Source of the DNA: Erysipelotrichaceae bacterium
GTDB taxonomy: Bacteria; Bacillota_I; Bacilli_A; Erysipelotrichales; Erysipelotrichaceae
DNA length: 32,817 bases
Reading direction: 5' to 3'
NCBI GenBank assembly: GCA_017512625.1
Contig: JAFWFB010000173.1
Span: 1 to 32,817, forward strand
Of the stretch, positions 23,900 to 32,388 are shown piece after piece. Below the pieces are notes generated by a model that worked only from the letters and a program-made list of their open reading frames with translations, was not told where the DNA came from and made no database searches. Positions within the stretch are counted from its first letter, which is position 1. Every line of letters starts with the position of its first letter. The translations under genes and the position numbers were made by a program.

Positions 23900-25405
23900 T
23901 TATTGAATGCCAAGTTTCTCCATCAACTCCTTATCGAAGTTGCATTCAACTCTGGTCTCATAGTCATAAACGATAGTGTAGTCCTTACCCTTTTCGATCG
24001 GTTTCCATTCCGGCTCACCAGGAAGCTGCGGCGATCCATATCTGGCATAGTTAGCAAATCTTCCGGCAACCTGATGATCCAAACGTTCACGGATGTCGCC
24101 ACCGAAATCATCGGATGGGATCAGGGCAGTATTGTGGAATGGGAATGAGCAGTCATAGCTGTGGATCGGAGTCTGTCCTTCTTCGATCAGGGTGACCGGA
24201 GTGAAGAAGTAGTTGTAATTATCGACACAGCCCTCTTCCAGACGCTTGTGCAGGAAGTCCAGACCAGCCTGACGACCGGAGATGCTGAAGGTCAGGATAT
24301 CGATGATCTTCTTTTCCGGATAAGCCTTTCTAAACAGAGGAATGACTTCATCGGCCTTTTCCTTGCCTAACTCTGTCTCTACAGCCTTGATCATTTCTTC
24401 ATCACTCATGGCATAGCGCACATACTTAGGATCCAGGCGCTTCATTTCAGCGAATAAGCTACCGACGACCAGCGGACATTTCTTGGCGTATTCATTGAAG
24501 CCGACTACATATGGCTCACCGATATAGTCTTCGTTTGGACGAGGTCCGATATTAGGGAAGCCAGGTCCATACATTTCCTTATAGGTCTCACGGTAAGCAG
24601 TAGATAATTCGACAAGATCACAAGTCTCGATATCTTCGAGATTATCTTTGGTGATGCCCATCTTGGCTAAGCTCTTGGCTACCAGTTCAGTGACATCCGG
24701 TGCTTCAAGGGCTCTTGAGGCGCTTCCGACACCGCTCATGATGTAGGCACGGTGATAAAGTCCGTCAGCAGCAGGCATGTTCATGACAGAGTATACCTTT
24801 CCGCCGCCGCCGGATTGACCGAAGATCGTTACATTGTCCGGATCACCGCCGAATTTGGCAATGTTCCTGTGGACCCACTTGAGGGCTTCGACCAAGTCGA
24901 GGTTACCGGCGTTGACTGAGCGGGCATACTTGCCGCCATATTGTCTCAGATCCATGTAACCGGAAAGACCGATACGGTGGTTGATGGTGACAACTACCAG
25001 GTCATAATCCTTGGCCAGATTGAATCCTTCGTAGCCCAGATGTTCGATGGCACTGCCATAGAAGAAACCGCCGCCATGGAACCAGACTACGACCGGTTTT
25101 TTCTTGGTCTCATCGATGTCTCTGGTCCAGACGTTAAGATTGAGACAGTCTTCAGATTGTGGCCAGTAACGGTGAGTGTTCTTCAGATGGTTTCCCAGAT
25201 GGTAAGGGACCAATGGAATGGAGATATATCCATAGCAGGTAGCTTCCTTGACATCATCCCATGGATCGCACTCCTCAGGTGGCATGAAACGTTTAGCCTT
25301 GGCGTAGTCAAGACCAAAAAAGTGGTAAACACCATCATTCTTAAAACCTCTGACGTAACCCTTGTCAGTAAGAACGGTGGTACCACGGCCATGTTCAAAA
25401 TTCAT
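23900..25405 (-). CDS. Type B carboxylesterase (para-nitrobenzyl esterase family)
   Basis: An alpha/beta-hydrolase of PF00135, 501 residues, close to the family length. Visible blocks are SEDCLNLNVWTRD (about 94-106), the oxyanion hole VWFHGGGFFYGS (about 118-129), and INHRIGLSGYM. The nucleophile elbow is FGQSGGGGKV, where most relatives have GESAGG, and PIHSYDCSFPFHNT contains the likely catalytic His. There is no signal peptide, so it acts inside the cell on small esters or lipids; the substrate cannot be told. An AAAGGA site lies 12 bases before the ATG and a good promoter precedes it. The GmhA-like gene follows closely. The pairing is unusual and may reflect degradation of an acylated sugar. 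Confidence 0.92.
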   Translation of the reverse strand: MNFEHGRGTTVLTDKGYVRGFKNDGVYHFFGLDYAKAKRFMPPEECDPWDDVKEATCYGYISIPLVPYHLGNHLKNTHRYWPQSEDCLNLNVWTRDIDETKKKPVVVWFHGGGFFYGSAIEHLGYEGFNLAKDYDLVVVTINHRIGLSGYMDLRQYGGKYARSVNAGNLDLVEALKWVHRNIAKFGGDPDNVTIFGQSGGGGKVYSVMNMPAADGLYHRAYIMSGVGSASRALEAPDVTELVAKSLAKMGITKDNLEDIETCDLVELSTAYRETYKEMYGPGFPNIGPRPNEDYIGEPYVVGFNEYAKKCPLVVGSLFAEMKRLDPKYVRYAMSDEEMIKAVETELGKEKADEVIPLFRKAYPEKKIIDILTFSISGRQAGLDFLHKRLEEGCVDNYNYFFTPVTLIEEGQTPIHSYDCSFPFHNTALIPSDDFGGDIRERLDHQVAGRFANYARYGSPQLPGEPEWKPIEKGKDYTIVYDYETRVECNFDKELMEKLGIQ

Positions 25406-25446
25406 ATTATTAGTTTTCCTTTCTTATTTTTATATAAGCTATCTTA

Positions 25447-25475
25447 ATTTTAGTAAGATTGCTTGTTTTATTCAA
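25447..25475 (-). promoter_or_regulatory. Promoter of the esterase-isomerase operon
   Basis: On the minus strand, TTGAAT (25475-25470) and TAAAAT (25452-25447) are 17 bases apart, about 42 bases before the esterase ATG. Confidence 0.75.
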
Positions 25476-25503
25476 TTGGGGAAAGAAGATTAAAGAATAA
25501 AAA

Positions 25504-25522
25504 AAGAGGTCATAGACCTCTT
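25504..25522 (-). terminator. Rho-independent terminator after gpsA
   Basis: An 8-bp stem (AAGAGGTC with GACCTCTT) and ATA loop is followed on the minus strand by a run of six T. It overlaps the gpsA stop and closes the ftsE-to-gpsA operon. Confidence 0.88.
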
Positions 25523-26516
25523 ATACATTCAATTCCTTTGTCTTGTCTCTGGTCATCAGATCCATGACCGCTTCCCTTGGATCCTTGTCATTGACCAGGA
25601 TCTGGTAAGCTTCTTCGACGATAGGCATGCTTATCTCGTTTTCAACTGCCAGTTTACGGGCAGCTTTGACGGTATTGGCACCCTCGATGACCATCTTGAT
25701 CTCGTCCTGTGCCTGCTTCAGGGTCTTGCCCTGACCGATCAGGATACCGGCACGGCGGTTACGGGAATTCATGCTGGTACAGGTGACGATCAGATCACCG
25801 ACACCGCTAAGTCCCAGGAAAGTGTTGAAATTGGCTCCCAGTTTGACTCCCATCCTGGTGATCTCCATCAGGCCTCTGGTCATCAATGCTGCCTTGGTAT
25901 TGTCCTTATAGCCCAGACCATCGCTGATTCCGGCACAAAGGGCAATGATATTCTTAAGAGCACCGCCAAGTTCGACACCAATGACATCCTCACTGGTGTA
26001 GACTCTTAAGTTCTTATTCATAAACACATCCTGGACAAATAAGGCAACACTGCTATCAGCGGTAGCTACGACCAAGGTGCTAGGCAGATCCGCAATGATC
26101 TCTTCCGCATGCGTCGGTCCGCTTAAGACAGCGATCTTATTATCCGGAAGCTCTTCCTGATAGACTTCAGAAAGCCTCTTGCAGCTGCCATCTTCCAGTC
26201 CCTTGGAAAGATTGACTACGATCTGATCACTGCTAAGGAATTTAGCCAGTGACCTTGCTGTCTGTCTGGTCGCAAAGGAAGGTACCGTACAGGCGATCAG
26301 CTTGGAATCCTTGCACGCCAAAGCCATATCAGTGGTAATGGTGATATTATCCCTTAGCTTGTGCCCCTTGAGAAAACGGATGTTTTCCCGATATGTATTT
26401 AATTCGTCTGCTTCTTCCTTAGTATATGACCAGACATAGACGTCATGTCCGTTTCCTGCGAGTGAGTTGGCGATTGCTGTTCCCCAGCTTCCTGCGCCGA
26501 TGACTGTTACTTTCAT
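25521..26516 (-). CDS. gpsA: NAD(P)-dependent glycerol-3-phosphate dehydrogenase
   Basis: It makes sn-glycerol 3-phosphate for phospholipids from dihydroxyacetone phosphate. The 331-residue protein has the Rossmann start VIGAGSWGTAIANSLAGNGH, NLSKGLEDGS, and LSGPTHAEEI. GGALKNIIAL carries the catalytic Lys; LSGVGDLIVTC and the SRNRRAG block follow. Length and motifs are standard. The start overlaps the end of the S41 protease gene (ATGA). It is the last gene of the operon that starts with ftsE, an unusual partner for division genes, though both serve envelope growth. Confidence 0.96.
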   Translation of the reverse strand: MKVTVIGAGSWGTAIANSLAGNGHDVYVWSYTKEEADELNTYRENIRFLKGHKLRDNITITTDMALACKDSKLIACTVPSFATRQTARSLAKFLSSDQIVVNLSKGLEDGSCKRLSEVYQEELPDNKIAVLSGPTHAEEIIADLPSTLVVATADSSVALFVQDVFMNKNLRVYTSEDVIGVELGGALKNIIALCAGISDGLGYKDNTKAALMTRGLMEITRMGVKLGANFNTFLGLSGVGDLIVTCTSMNSRNRRAGILIGQGKTLKQAQDEIKMVIEGANTVKAARKLAVENEISMPIVEEAYQILVNDKDPREAVMDLMTRDKTKELNV

Positions 26517-27988
26517 TGATGTAAGATCTCCAGTGCCTTGATGTATTGTGCGTCATACAACTCCTTGTGGTTGTTGTATGCGATCTGTAATTCATAGATC
26601 ATTGAACGGTAGGTTCGGGTATTGAGAGTACCGGTAACTTCCAGACCATGTTCCTGTTGGTATTTGGTGATCAGTGCCGCTTTTTCAGAATTCAGATAAC
26701 CGTTGGTATCCTCAAGCGGATAGCCAAACAGTTTAAGACCGCTTAAAAACAGCTGCAGTTCAGGACTGTATTGTCCTTCCTTGACTTCCTCGATCTTACC
26801 GACCGTAGCCATATAGAAGGCATCATCGAGCATGACCTCAACATCCGGAGTGATTCCTACGCCATCGATGGAGATATCAGAGGCGGAGAACCACTTCTCA
26901 GTGGTGACTTTGACGGAGCTGCCATCACTGAGGGTAAACAGGCTTTGAGCACTGCCCTTGCCATAGGTTTGGGTACCGACAACAGTCAGGTTAGGGAAAT
27001 ATTCCTTCATGGCCAGGGTAAATACTTCGGAAGCCGAAGCGGTATTGCCATTGACCAGGATAACGATCTTCTTGATGAAATCAAGGTTGTTGCCCATGGT
27101 CTTTAAGACGGTCTGCTTGCCATCGCTGGTCTGTTCCTTGATGACGGTCGCTCCCTTGCCTAAGAAGATCCCCGCAAGGTCACGGGCGGTAGTGGTAAAG
27201 CCGCCACCATTATCGCGCAGATCGATGATCAGTTTATCGACTCCCGATCCTTCGACCATGCTCAGATAGCCACGGGCATCCTTGGCGGTGTTGGCACCAA
27301 AGGAGCTGATATCGAGATAGTAGACATCATCAGCGACCTGTTCGCCATAGGCTGTGCTTTCAAAATAACGGCGGGTGATATCGTATTCAACGATCTCATT
27401 GCCTCTTTGTACCTTTACATTGACTGTAGTATTCTCTTGCCCTAAAGCATTGTTTTGCACTTCATCGATACCGACGCCAAGCATGGACTTGCCATCGATC
27501 TCATAGATGACATCCCCGGCCATCAGTCCGGCTTCCATGGCCGGAGTGTTGTTGAGGACCTTGATGATATGTACATTCTTATCCTGATCTTCCAGGATGC
27601 TGACACCAAGACCAACGTAATTGACATTGATCGACTGAATGAATTCTTCCAGTTCATCAGCGCTCATATAGACGGTATAAGGATCTTCCTCGAAGGTAGT
27701 GATGCCTCTGGCCGCCTTTTCATCCAGATAAGAGTCAAGATCTTCCTGCTGATTGGCGTAATACCATTTTTCAGAAAGCAGGTTTTTGATCTCTTCGGCT
27801 TTTGTGGGTCCGTTTATTGGAGCGCCGCCCTTAGCAGCGATCAACAGTCCGCCGAAAAAGCCTAAAAGTAAAGTGGTAATGCATACGATTACCATCATTA
27901 CTTTCAGTGACTGATATTTTCTGCGAAGCTTCTGTTCCGGTTCCGGAACATATCTTTCCATTTTTATCTTTACTTTCTCTTCTTCCAC
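26513..27988 (-). CDS. S41 carboxyl-terminal processing protease with peptidoglycan-binding domain
   Basis: A CtpA/CtpB-type protease of 491 residues. A cytoplasmic tail is followed by one membrane helix (VMMVIVCITTLLLGFFGGLL, about residues 30-50). An outside PDZ domain includes ILEDQDKNVHIIKVLNNTPA and GLMAGDVIYEIDG. The S41 protease domain has catalytic Ser in NGNTASASEVF and Lys in TYGKGSAQS. A C-terminal peptidoglycan-binding domain contains YQQEHGLEVTGTLNTRTY. A TTG at 28000 is possible, but GTG at 27988 is preferred: it overlaps the upstream stop (TAGTG) and has GGAG 7 bases before it. It lies directly after the M23 hydrolase gene, so it may process that hydrolase or its regulators. 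Confidence 0.92.
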   Translation of the reverse strand: MEEEKVKIKMERYVPEPEQKLRRKYQSLKVMMVIVCITTLLLGFFGGLLIAAKGGAPINGPTKAEEIKNLLSEKWYYANQQEDLDSYLDEKAARGITTFEEDPYTVYMSADELEEFIQSINVNYVGLGVSILEDQDKNVHIIKVLNNTPAMEAGLMAGDVIYEIDGKSMLGVGIDEVQNNALGQENTTVNVKVQRGNEIVEYDITRRYFESTAYGEQVADDVYYLDISSFGANTAKDARGYLSMVEGSGVDKLIIDLRDNGGGFTTTARDLAGIFLGKGATVIKEQTSDGKQTVLKTMGNNLDFIKKIVILVNGNTASASEVFTLAMKEYFPNLTVVGTQTYGKGSAQSLFTLSDGSSVKVTTEKWFSASDISIDGVGITPDVEVMLDDAFYMATVGKIEEVKEGQYSPELQLFLSGLKLFGYPLEDTNGYLNSEKAALITKYQQEHGLEVTGTLNTRTYRSMIYELQIAYNNHKELYDAQYIKALEILHQ

Positions 27989-29382
27989 TAGTAACTCCAA
28001 CCAAGATAAATGTATTCCGGTCTGATCCTACATGGCGGGGTATTACCATTATTGGCACAGATCGTATTGTAATTCTTCCAGCCGGCACCAAATGAGAGGT
28101 TACCGTTGTAGTTATTGACATAATTGGTAAGACCGGACATGCCATTGCCCTCCCAGGCGGATTCTTCGCCAAGATAGACGATCTCCATGTGCATGTGGGA
28201 ACCACTGGAATTTCCGGAAGATCCGACTTCCGCGATCTTGTCTCCGGCTAAAACGACGGTTCCGGAAGCTGCTACCGTATCCTTTTTGAAGTGACACATG
28301 ATCAGTCCGTAGAGCTTGCCATCGATGGAGACAACTACTCTTAACTGGTTGCCACAACCATAGGTCGATCCGTTGTTACCACAACTGCCACCCAGATAAC
28401 CGGTCGTTGGACAGCCGTTATAGGAGTGAACGATGACGCCATTGCCTGGCGCATAGACAGGGGTTCCATATCCGGCGGCAAAGTCCATGCCGAAGTGGGC
28501 ACCACCACGCGGATAAGCCCAGGTTCCGGCGCTGCGCCAGTAGGACGAGGTGCTGATCGGTGATAGCCATGATCCTGAAGTTACCAGGGTATTGAGGTAA
28601 TTCAGATCGGTATTATTCTTAAGGGTCTGAATATCGTTGGCGTACTGGTTACCCTGTTCGATCAGGTCAGCCTCGATCTTCAGATACTCTTCTTTAAGTG
28701 TTTCGTAATAGACCCGCTTGACGATCAGATCGTCCTGCTTGTCTTCCAAGGCATCCTTGGCCTTGTCCAGTTCTTCTTTCTGCTCTTCAAGCAGCTTCTT
28801 ATCAGCGTTTAACTGCTCGATGATATCCTTTAACTGCTCATGGATCTCGCTGTCATAACCCATGATGGATTTAAGACCGTTGGAACGGTTGATGAGGTCG
28901 TCAAAACTCTTGGCGCCCATCAAAAAGTCCATGTACGGATGGAAGTGCATCGTTGACTGCATGGCCTTCATTCTACCTAAGACCTTCTGCTCCAGGTCGC
29001 CGACTTTCTTCTCGTTTTCCTCGATCTTGACCTGCAGCTCTTCGATGGATGTCTGTAAGGTCTCGATCTTGGTATTTAACTCGTTGATCTCTACCTGCAG
29101 CTTATCGATCTCAGTCTGATAAGCGTTGGCGTTCTTGATAGCATCCTTGATATCGCCTTCGATCTCGACAATCGCCTGCAGGTTCTTACGGTAAGCATCG
29201 TTGATGTAGGCTATAAAACCGGTACAAAGATCCTTGTCATAGTCAGGATGGCTCGAAGAAGCACAGACCTGACGATAGTAATCCTCATTGGATGCGTAAT
29301 CCGTCTCATCTTCCGCCAAAACCGGCATATTGAACAGACAGACGATGGCCAAAAGACATATGACTAACTTAGTTATCTTCAT
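27988..29382 (-). CDS. Secreted coiled-coil M23 peptidase (FtsEX-controlled hydrolase, EnvC/PcsB-like layout)
   Basis: The 464 residues begin with a signal peptide (KLVICLLAIVCLFNMPVLA, cut near residue 23). A long coiled coil follows (about 65-255, heptads of E, K and L), then the C-terminal M23 domain. Zinc ligands are visible in AHFGMDF and HMHME (about 396-400), so it should be an active endopeptidase. In streptococci the hydrolase paired with FtsEX (PcsB) has a coiled coil plus a CHAP domain; here the same place holds M23, more like EnvC or Mycobacterium RipC by position but with intact ligands. The exported part is Cys-rich (VCASS, LCTG, GCPTT, SCGNN, YGCGN, ICANN, PPCRI). It overlaps ftsX by an ATGA. 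Confidence 0.9.
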   Translation of the reverse strand: MKITKLVICLLAIVCLFNMPVLAEDETDYASNEDYYRQVCASSSHPDYDKDLCTGFIAYINDAYRKNLQAIVEIEGDIKDAIKNANAYQTEIDKLQVEINELNTKIETLQTSIEELQVKIEENEKKVGDLEQKVLGRMKAMQSTMHFHPYMDFLMGAKSFDDLINRSNGLKSIMGYDSEIHEQLKDIIEQLNADKKLLEEQKEELDKAKDALEDKQDDLIVKRVYYETLKEEYLKIEADLIEQGNQYANDIQTLKNNTDLNYLNTLVTSGSWLSPISTSSYWRSAGTWAYPRGGAHFGMDFAAGYGTPVYAPGNGVIVHSYNGCPTTGYLGGSCGNNGSTYGCGNQLRVVVSIDGKLYGLIMCHFKKDTVAASGTVVLAGDKIAEVGSSGNSSGSHMHMEIVYLGEESAWEGNGMSGLTNYVNNYNGNLSFGAGWKNYNTICANNGNTPPCRIRPEYIYLGWSY

Positions 29383-30281
29383 CGCTTGATCCTCAAATAC
29401 TTACAGACACTGATATAGGAACCGATGAAACCGACGATGATGCCGATACCTAAAAGGATACCTGAAAGGTAATAGACATAAGGCGATGGCTTGATCAGTG
29501 ACAGAAGTTCTGATACCAGGTAACCACCGGTACTGTTATATAGATAGATATACCCAAAGATGGTCAAAAGGATCGGGATGATGGCGCCAATGGTACCGAT
29601 GATGATACCTTCGACTAAGAACGGTGCACGGACATAACCGTTACGGGCACCGACATTACGCATGATGGAGATCTCATCAGCTCTGGAAGCGATGGTGATC
29701 TTGATGGTGTTGTATACGAGGTAAATGGCCAGGGCACAAAGGGCAATGACCAGAATGATACCCGCATAGGATACGTTGTCCAGGATGCTTACCAGCTTTT
29801 GGGAAGAGATACCGCCATAGTTGGCTTCATCGATGCCATCGATCTTTTCGATCTGTTCACTGATGCTTTCCAGCTGGTTTCCATCTTCAACGGAGACCAT
29901 GAAAACTTCATGGAAAGGATTCTGATCCTCATAAGCCTTGAACAGTTCCCGCTGTTCAGCGTAGTAGTTATTTACATAGTATTCGTATTCTTCTTCTTTG
30001 ATGTGATGCTCAGCATCGCTGACCCCCGGGATCGCCAGAATGCTCTGCTTGATCCTGGCCAGATCGCTGCTTGATTCATGGTCATAAGAAACTAAGGCAC
30101 TGATCCTGATATCACCCTCGATGTTGGAAACGATCATTCCCAGGTTGCTGGTGATCATCATGAATACACTGATCAGGATCAGGGTAATCGTTACGGCTGA
30201 GGCGCTGGATACGCACATCGCGAAGTGACGGGTCGTACCAACGAAGCCTTCTTTGATATGTCTTAGAAAGCGTCTAAACAT
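29379..30281 (-). CDS. ftsX: Cell division protein FtsX
   Basis: The membrane half of the FtsEX complex, which passes the ATP-driven signal to a peptidoglycan hydrolase outside. The 300 residues show a cytoplasmic start, TM1 (about 25-48), a large outer domain (about 50-165), then three more helices. The conserved SRADEISIMRNVGA motif, where FtsE is contacted, lies between TM2 and TM3. The outer domain is the expected contact for the coiled coil of the downstream M23 protein. Its ATG overlaps the ftsE stop (TAATG), and its end overlaps the M23 gene. Confidence 0.95.
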   Translation of the reverse strand: MFRRFLRHIKEGFVGTTRHFAMCVSSASAVTITLILISVFMMITSNLGMIVSNIEGDIRISALVSYDHESSSDLARIKQSILAIPGVSDAEHHIKEEEYEYYVNNYYAEQRELFKAYEDQNPFHEVFMVSVEDGNQLESISEQIEKIDGIDEANYGGISSQKLVSILDNVSYAGIILVIALCALAIYLVYNTIKITIASRADEISIMRNVGARNGYVRAPFLVEGIIIGTIGAIIPILLTIFGYIYLYNSTGGYLVSELLSLIKPSPYVYYLSGILLGIGIIVGFIGSYISVCKYLRIKR

Positions 30282-31057
30282 TACTGCTCACCTGCACTTT
30301 CTTCTTCAAGTCCGATATTGAGCTCGATCTGTTCGTTTTCGCTAACAGCTTCAACCGGCTTTTCTTCTGTTGCTGCAGACGGTGTTGGACCACTGAAACG
30401 GTCAGAGACGATATGTCCCTTTTCCAGAATGATATTGCGCTTAGGATGATTCTCAATGATGACGACATCGTGAGTGACCATCAGGATGGTGGTCTTCTCT
30501 TCCTGATTGATCTTTTCAAGCAGGGTGATGATCTCATCGCTCATCTTCGGGTCCAGGTTTCCGGTCGGCTCATCGCAGATCAGGATCTTTGGCCGGTTCG
30601 CAATGGCTCTGGCGATTGCAACTCTCTGTTGCTGACCACCGGAAAGCTCATCCGGGAACATGGCGGATTTATCACTCAGATCGACCAGTTTTAAGACCTC
30701 TCTGACTCTTTCTCTGATCTCCTTTTTAGGCGTATCGACCACTTCTAGAGCATAGGCGACATTCTCAAAGACGGTCTTGCGGGCCAGAAGACGGTAATCC
30801 TGGAAGACGACTCCGATGATACGGCGGTATTTAGGCACCTGACGGTGTTTCAGTTTGCCGACATTGGTTCCGTCAACCATGATCTCACCTTTGGTAGGGA
30901 TCTCTTCGCCATCCAGCAGCTTGATCAGCGTCGATTTACCGCTACCGGTAGCACCGGTAACATAGACGAATTCACCGGCCTGGATATCCAGATTGATGTT
31001 ATACAGGGCGTGGGTTCCGTTTTTATAGGTTTTAGAAACGCTTGTTAGTTTAATCAT
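30281..31057 (-). CDS. ftsE: Cell division ATP-binding protein FtsE
   Basis: The ATPase of the FtsEX complex. It shows Walker A TGATGSGKSTLIKLL (about 34-48), Q-loop VFQDYRLL, signature LSGGQQQRVAIA, Walker B ILICDEPTGNLD and the switch MVTHD. FtsE proteins are usually about 225-230 residues. This one is 258, with an acidic, low-complexity tail of about 40 residues from SDRFSGPTPSAATEE onward, which is atypical. A GAGAGAG ribosome site lies close to the ATG, and an extended -10 promoter is just upstream, so this is the first gene of ftsE-ftsX-M23-S41-gpsA. Confidence 0.96.
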   Translation of the reverse strand: MIKLTSVSKTYKNGTHALYNINLDIQAGEFVYVTGATGSGKSTLIKLLDGEEIPTKGEIMVDGTNVGKLKHRQVPKYRRIIGVVFQDYRLLARKTVFENVAYALEVVDTPKKEIRERVREVLKLVDLSDKSAMFPDELSGGQQQRVAIARAIANRPKILICDEPTGNLDPKMSDEIITLLEKINQEEKTTILMVTHDVVIIENHPKRNIILEKGHIVSDRFSGPTPSAATEEKPVEAVSENEQIELNIGLEEESAGEQ

Positions 31058-31077
31058 AGTACTCTCTCAATATATAG

Positions 31078-31086
31078 ATTATATCA
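31078..31086 (-). promoter_or_regulatory. Extended -10 promoter of the ftsEX operon
   Basis: The minus strand reads TGATATAAT, a perfect TG-n-TATAAT box. No good -35 is seen 17 bases upstream. Transcription would start near 31071, about 14 bases before the ftsE ATG. Confidence 0.7.
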
Positions 31087-31113
31087 TTAATTGAAATGAT
31101 TGCTTTTCTTTTA

Positions 31114-31143
31114 AAAGATCATCAGTTAAGACTGATGATCTTT
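31114..31143 (-). terminator. Hairpin terminator after the ABC importer operon
   Basis: A perfect 13-bp stem (AAAGATCATCAGT with ACTGATGATCTTT) and 4-base loop includes the end of the ATPase gene. On the minus strand only four T follow, so it may be leaky. Confidence 0.65.
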
Positions 31144-31679
31144 GCGTTTAGATATTCTGCTTCCTCAAGGTCATGAGTTATAAGCATTACGGTTTTGTTT
31201 TTGGTATATTCCCTTATCAGTTCCAGAGCTTTGTTGCGATGGTGTTCATCGAGCTCCTTGATCGGTTCATCGATGAAATACATCTCGCTTTCAACGCCAA
31301 GCATCCTGGCAATGGCAACTCTTCTGGCCATGCCTCCGCTTAATTTGTCTACCGGTGTATCGATATCCTTTTGAAGATCGAACTTTTGTAGCAGATCGAT
31401 CGCTTTTTCCCTAGGTATGCCGACCATCAGCAGGTTATTGATGACGCTGGTTTCAAATAGCCGGTTTTCCTGAAACAGGTAAGAAGCACTGGCATAATCT
31501 CTTATGATCTCTCCATCCTGAGGTGTCAGAAGACCGATCGCCAGTTTCATGACCGTGGTCTTTCCCAGACCGGAAAGCCCCATGATCGCCGTCACCTTTC
31601 CATCAGGTATCAGAAGATCGAAGTTCTCGATGACCGGCTTATCCTCGTAAGCAAAGCTGACTTTTTTAAACTCAATCAT
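31122..31679 (-). CDS. ABC importer ATP-binding protein (nitrate/sulfonate/taurine/thiamine-precursor type)
   Basis: A short ATPase with Walker A MGLSGLGKTTVMKL (about 33-46), Q-loop YLFQENRL, signature LSGGMARRVAIARML, Walker B MYFIDEPIKELD and switch LITHDLEEAEYL. At 185 residues it is clearly shorter than SsuB or TauB (about 240-260): it ends soon after the switch His with no C-terminal part. The motifs are all intact, so it may still work. It overlaps the permease gene by 8 bases. With the next two genes it makes a complete importer; the substrate cannot be read from sequence. Confidence 0.9.
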   Translation of the reverse strand: MIEFKKVSFAYEDKPVIENFDLLIPDGKVTAIMGLSGLGKTTVMKLAIGLLTPQDGEIIRDYASASYLFQENRLFETSVINNLLMVGIPREKAIDLLQKFDLQKDIDTPVDKLSGGMARRVAIARMLGVESEMYFIDEPIKELDEHHRNKALELIREYTKNKTVMLITHDLEEAEYLNAKIISLN

Positions 31680-32388
31680 GTCCGATCATCCTCCTGATCA
31701 TTCTTTCACTCAGATAACTGATCAAAACGATCACGATAGCATAGGCAAACAGGTTGCTGGTCTCAAGATAGATCTTGGAATTATAGATGCCCTTGCCAAT
31801 GGACAAAGCCGGAAGGGCAATTATTTCCGCGGCAATAAGTGACTTATAACCGGTACCCAGACAAACGGAAACGGTAGCATCGATAAATGGCTTAAGCGAT
31901 TTCAGATAGAGAAAGCGGATCCTGTCCTTCAAAGAGACTTTATATAGGCTAGCTATTTCCAGAAGCTGCTTATCCATCGAAGATAATCCTTCATAGATAT
32001 TGGAATACACTATTGGCATGATCACCAGGATCGAAGTGACGATGACTGCTCTATCAGCCTTAAACCAGACCAGCACCATGATGATGAAACAGGCCACCGG
32101 TACAGCCTTGAGTAGATCGATCACCGGCTTGATGAATTCATTAAAGATATTGAAGCGATAGGATAATACCGCAAATAAAGAGCCGATCACCATTGCCAGG
32201 ATAAAGCCCAGGATAACTCTTGCTACTGTCATCAAAACTGCCAGGTAGAACTGGCCGGTAGTCATGAGAGTGAACAGACTCATGGCGACCGTCCAAGGGG
32301 CAGGCAGCAGTAAAGAATTGTTGACCAGTATCGCTGCCAACGACCATAGCATTATCCAGAAGATGATGATCAGGATCTTCTTATTCAT
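31672..32388 (-). CDS. ABC importer permease (SsuC/TauC/ThiX family)
   Basis: The 238-residue membrane protein has about six helices, beginning with KILIIIFWIMLWSLAAILV. The cytoplasmic coupling region lies around YKVSLKDRIRFLYLKSLKPF (the EAA-like loop that docks on the ATPase). GTGYKSLIAAEIIALP follows, typical of the NitT/TauT permease group. It overlaps the binding-protein gene upstream and the ATPase downstream by 8 bases each, so the three are translated together. Confidence 0.9.
   Translation of the reverse strand: MNKKILIIIFWIMLWSLAAILVNNSLLLPAPWTVAMSLFTLMTTGQFYLAVLMTVARVILGFILAMVIGSLFAVLSYRFNIFNEFIKPVIDLLKAVPVACFIIMVLVWFKADRAVIVTSILVIMPIVYSNIYEGLSSMDKQLLEIASLYKVSLKDRIRFLYLKSLKPFIDATVSVCLGTGYKSLIAAEIIALPALSIGKGIYNSKIYLETSNLFAYAIVIVLISYLSERMIRRMIGHD

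Noticed and set aside
27831..28205. Minus-strand frame of 124 residues spanning the M23-S41 junction
   Set aside because: Both neighbours are clear and overlap properly; this frame has no ribosome site and no family features.
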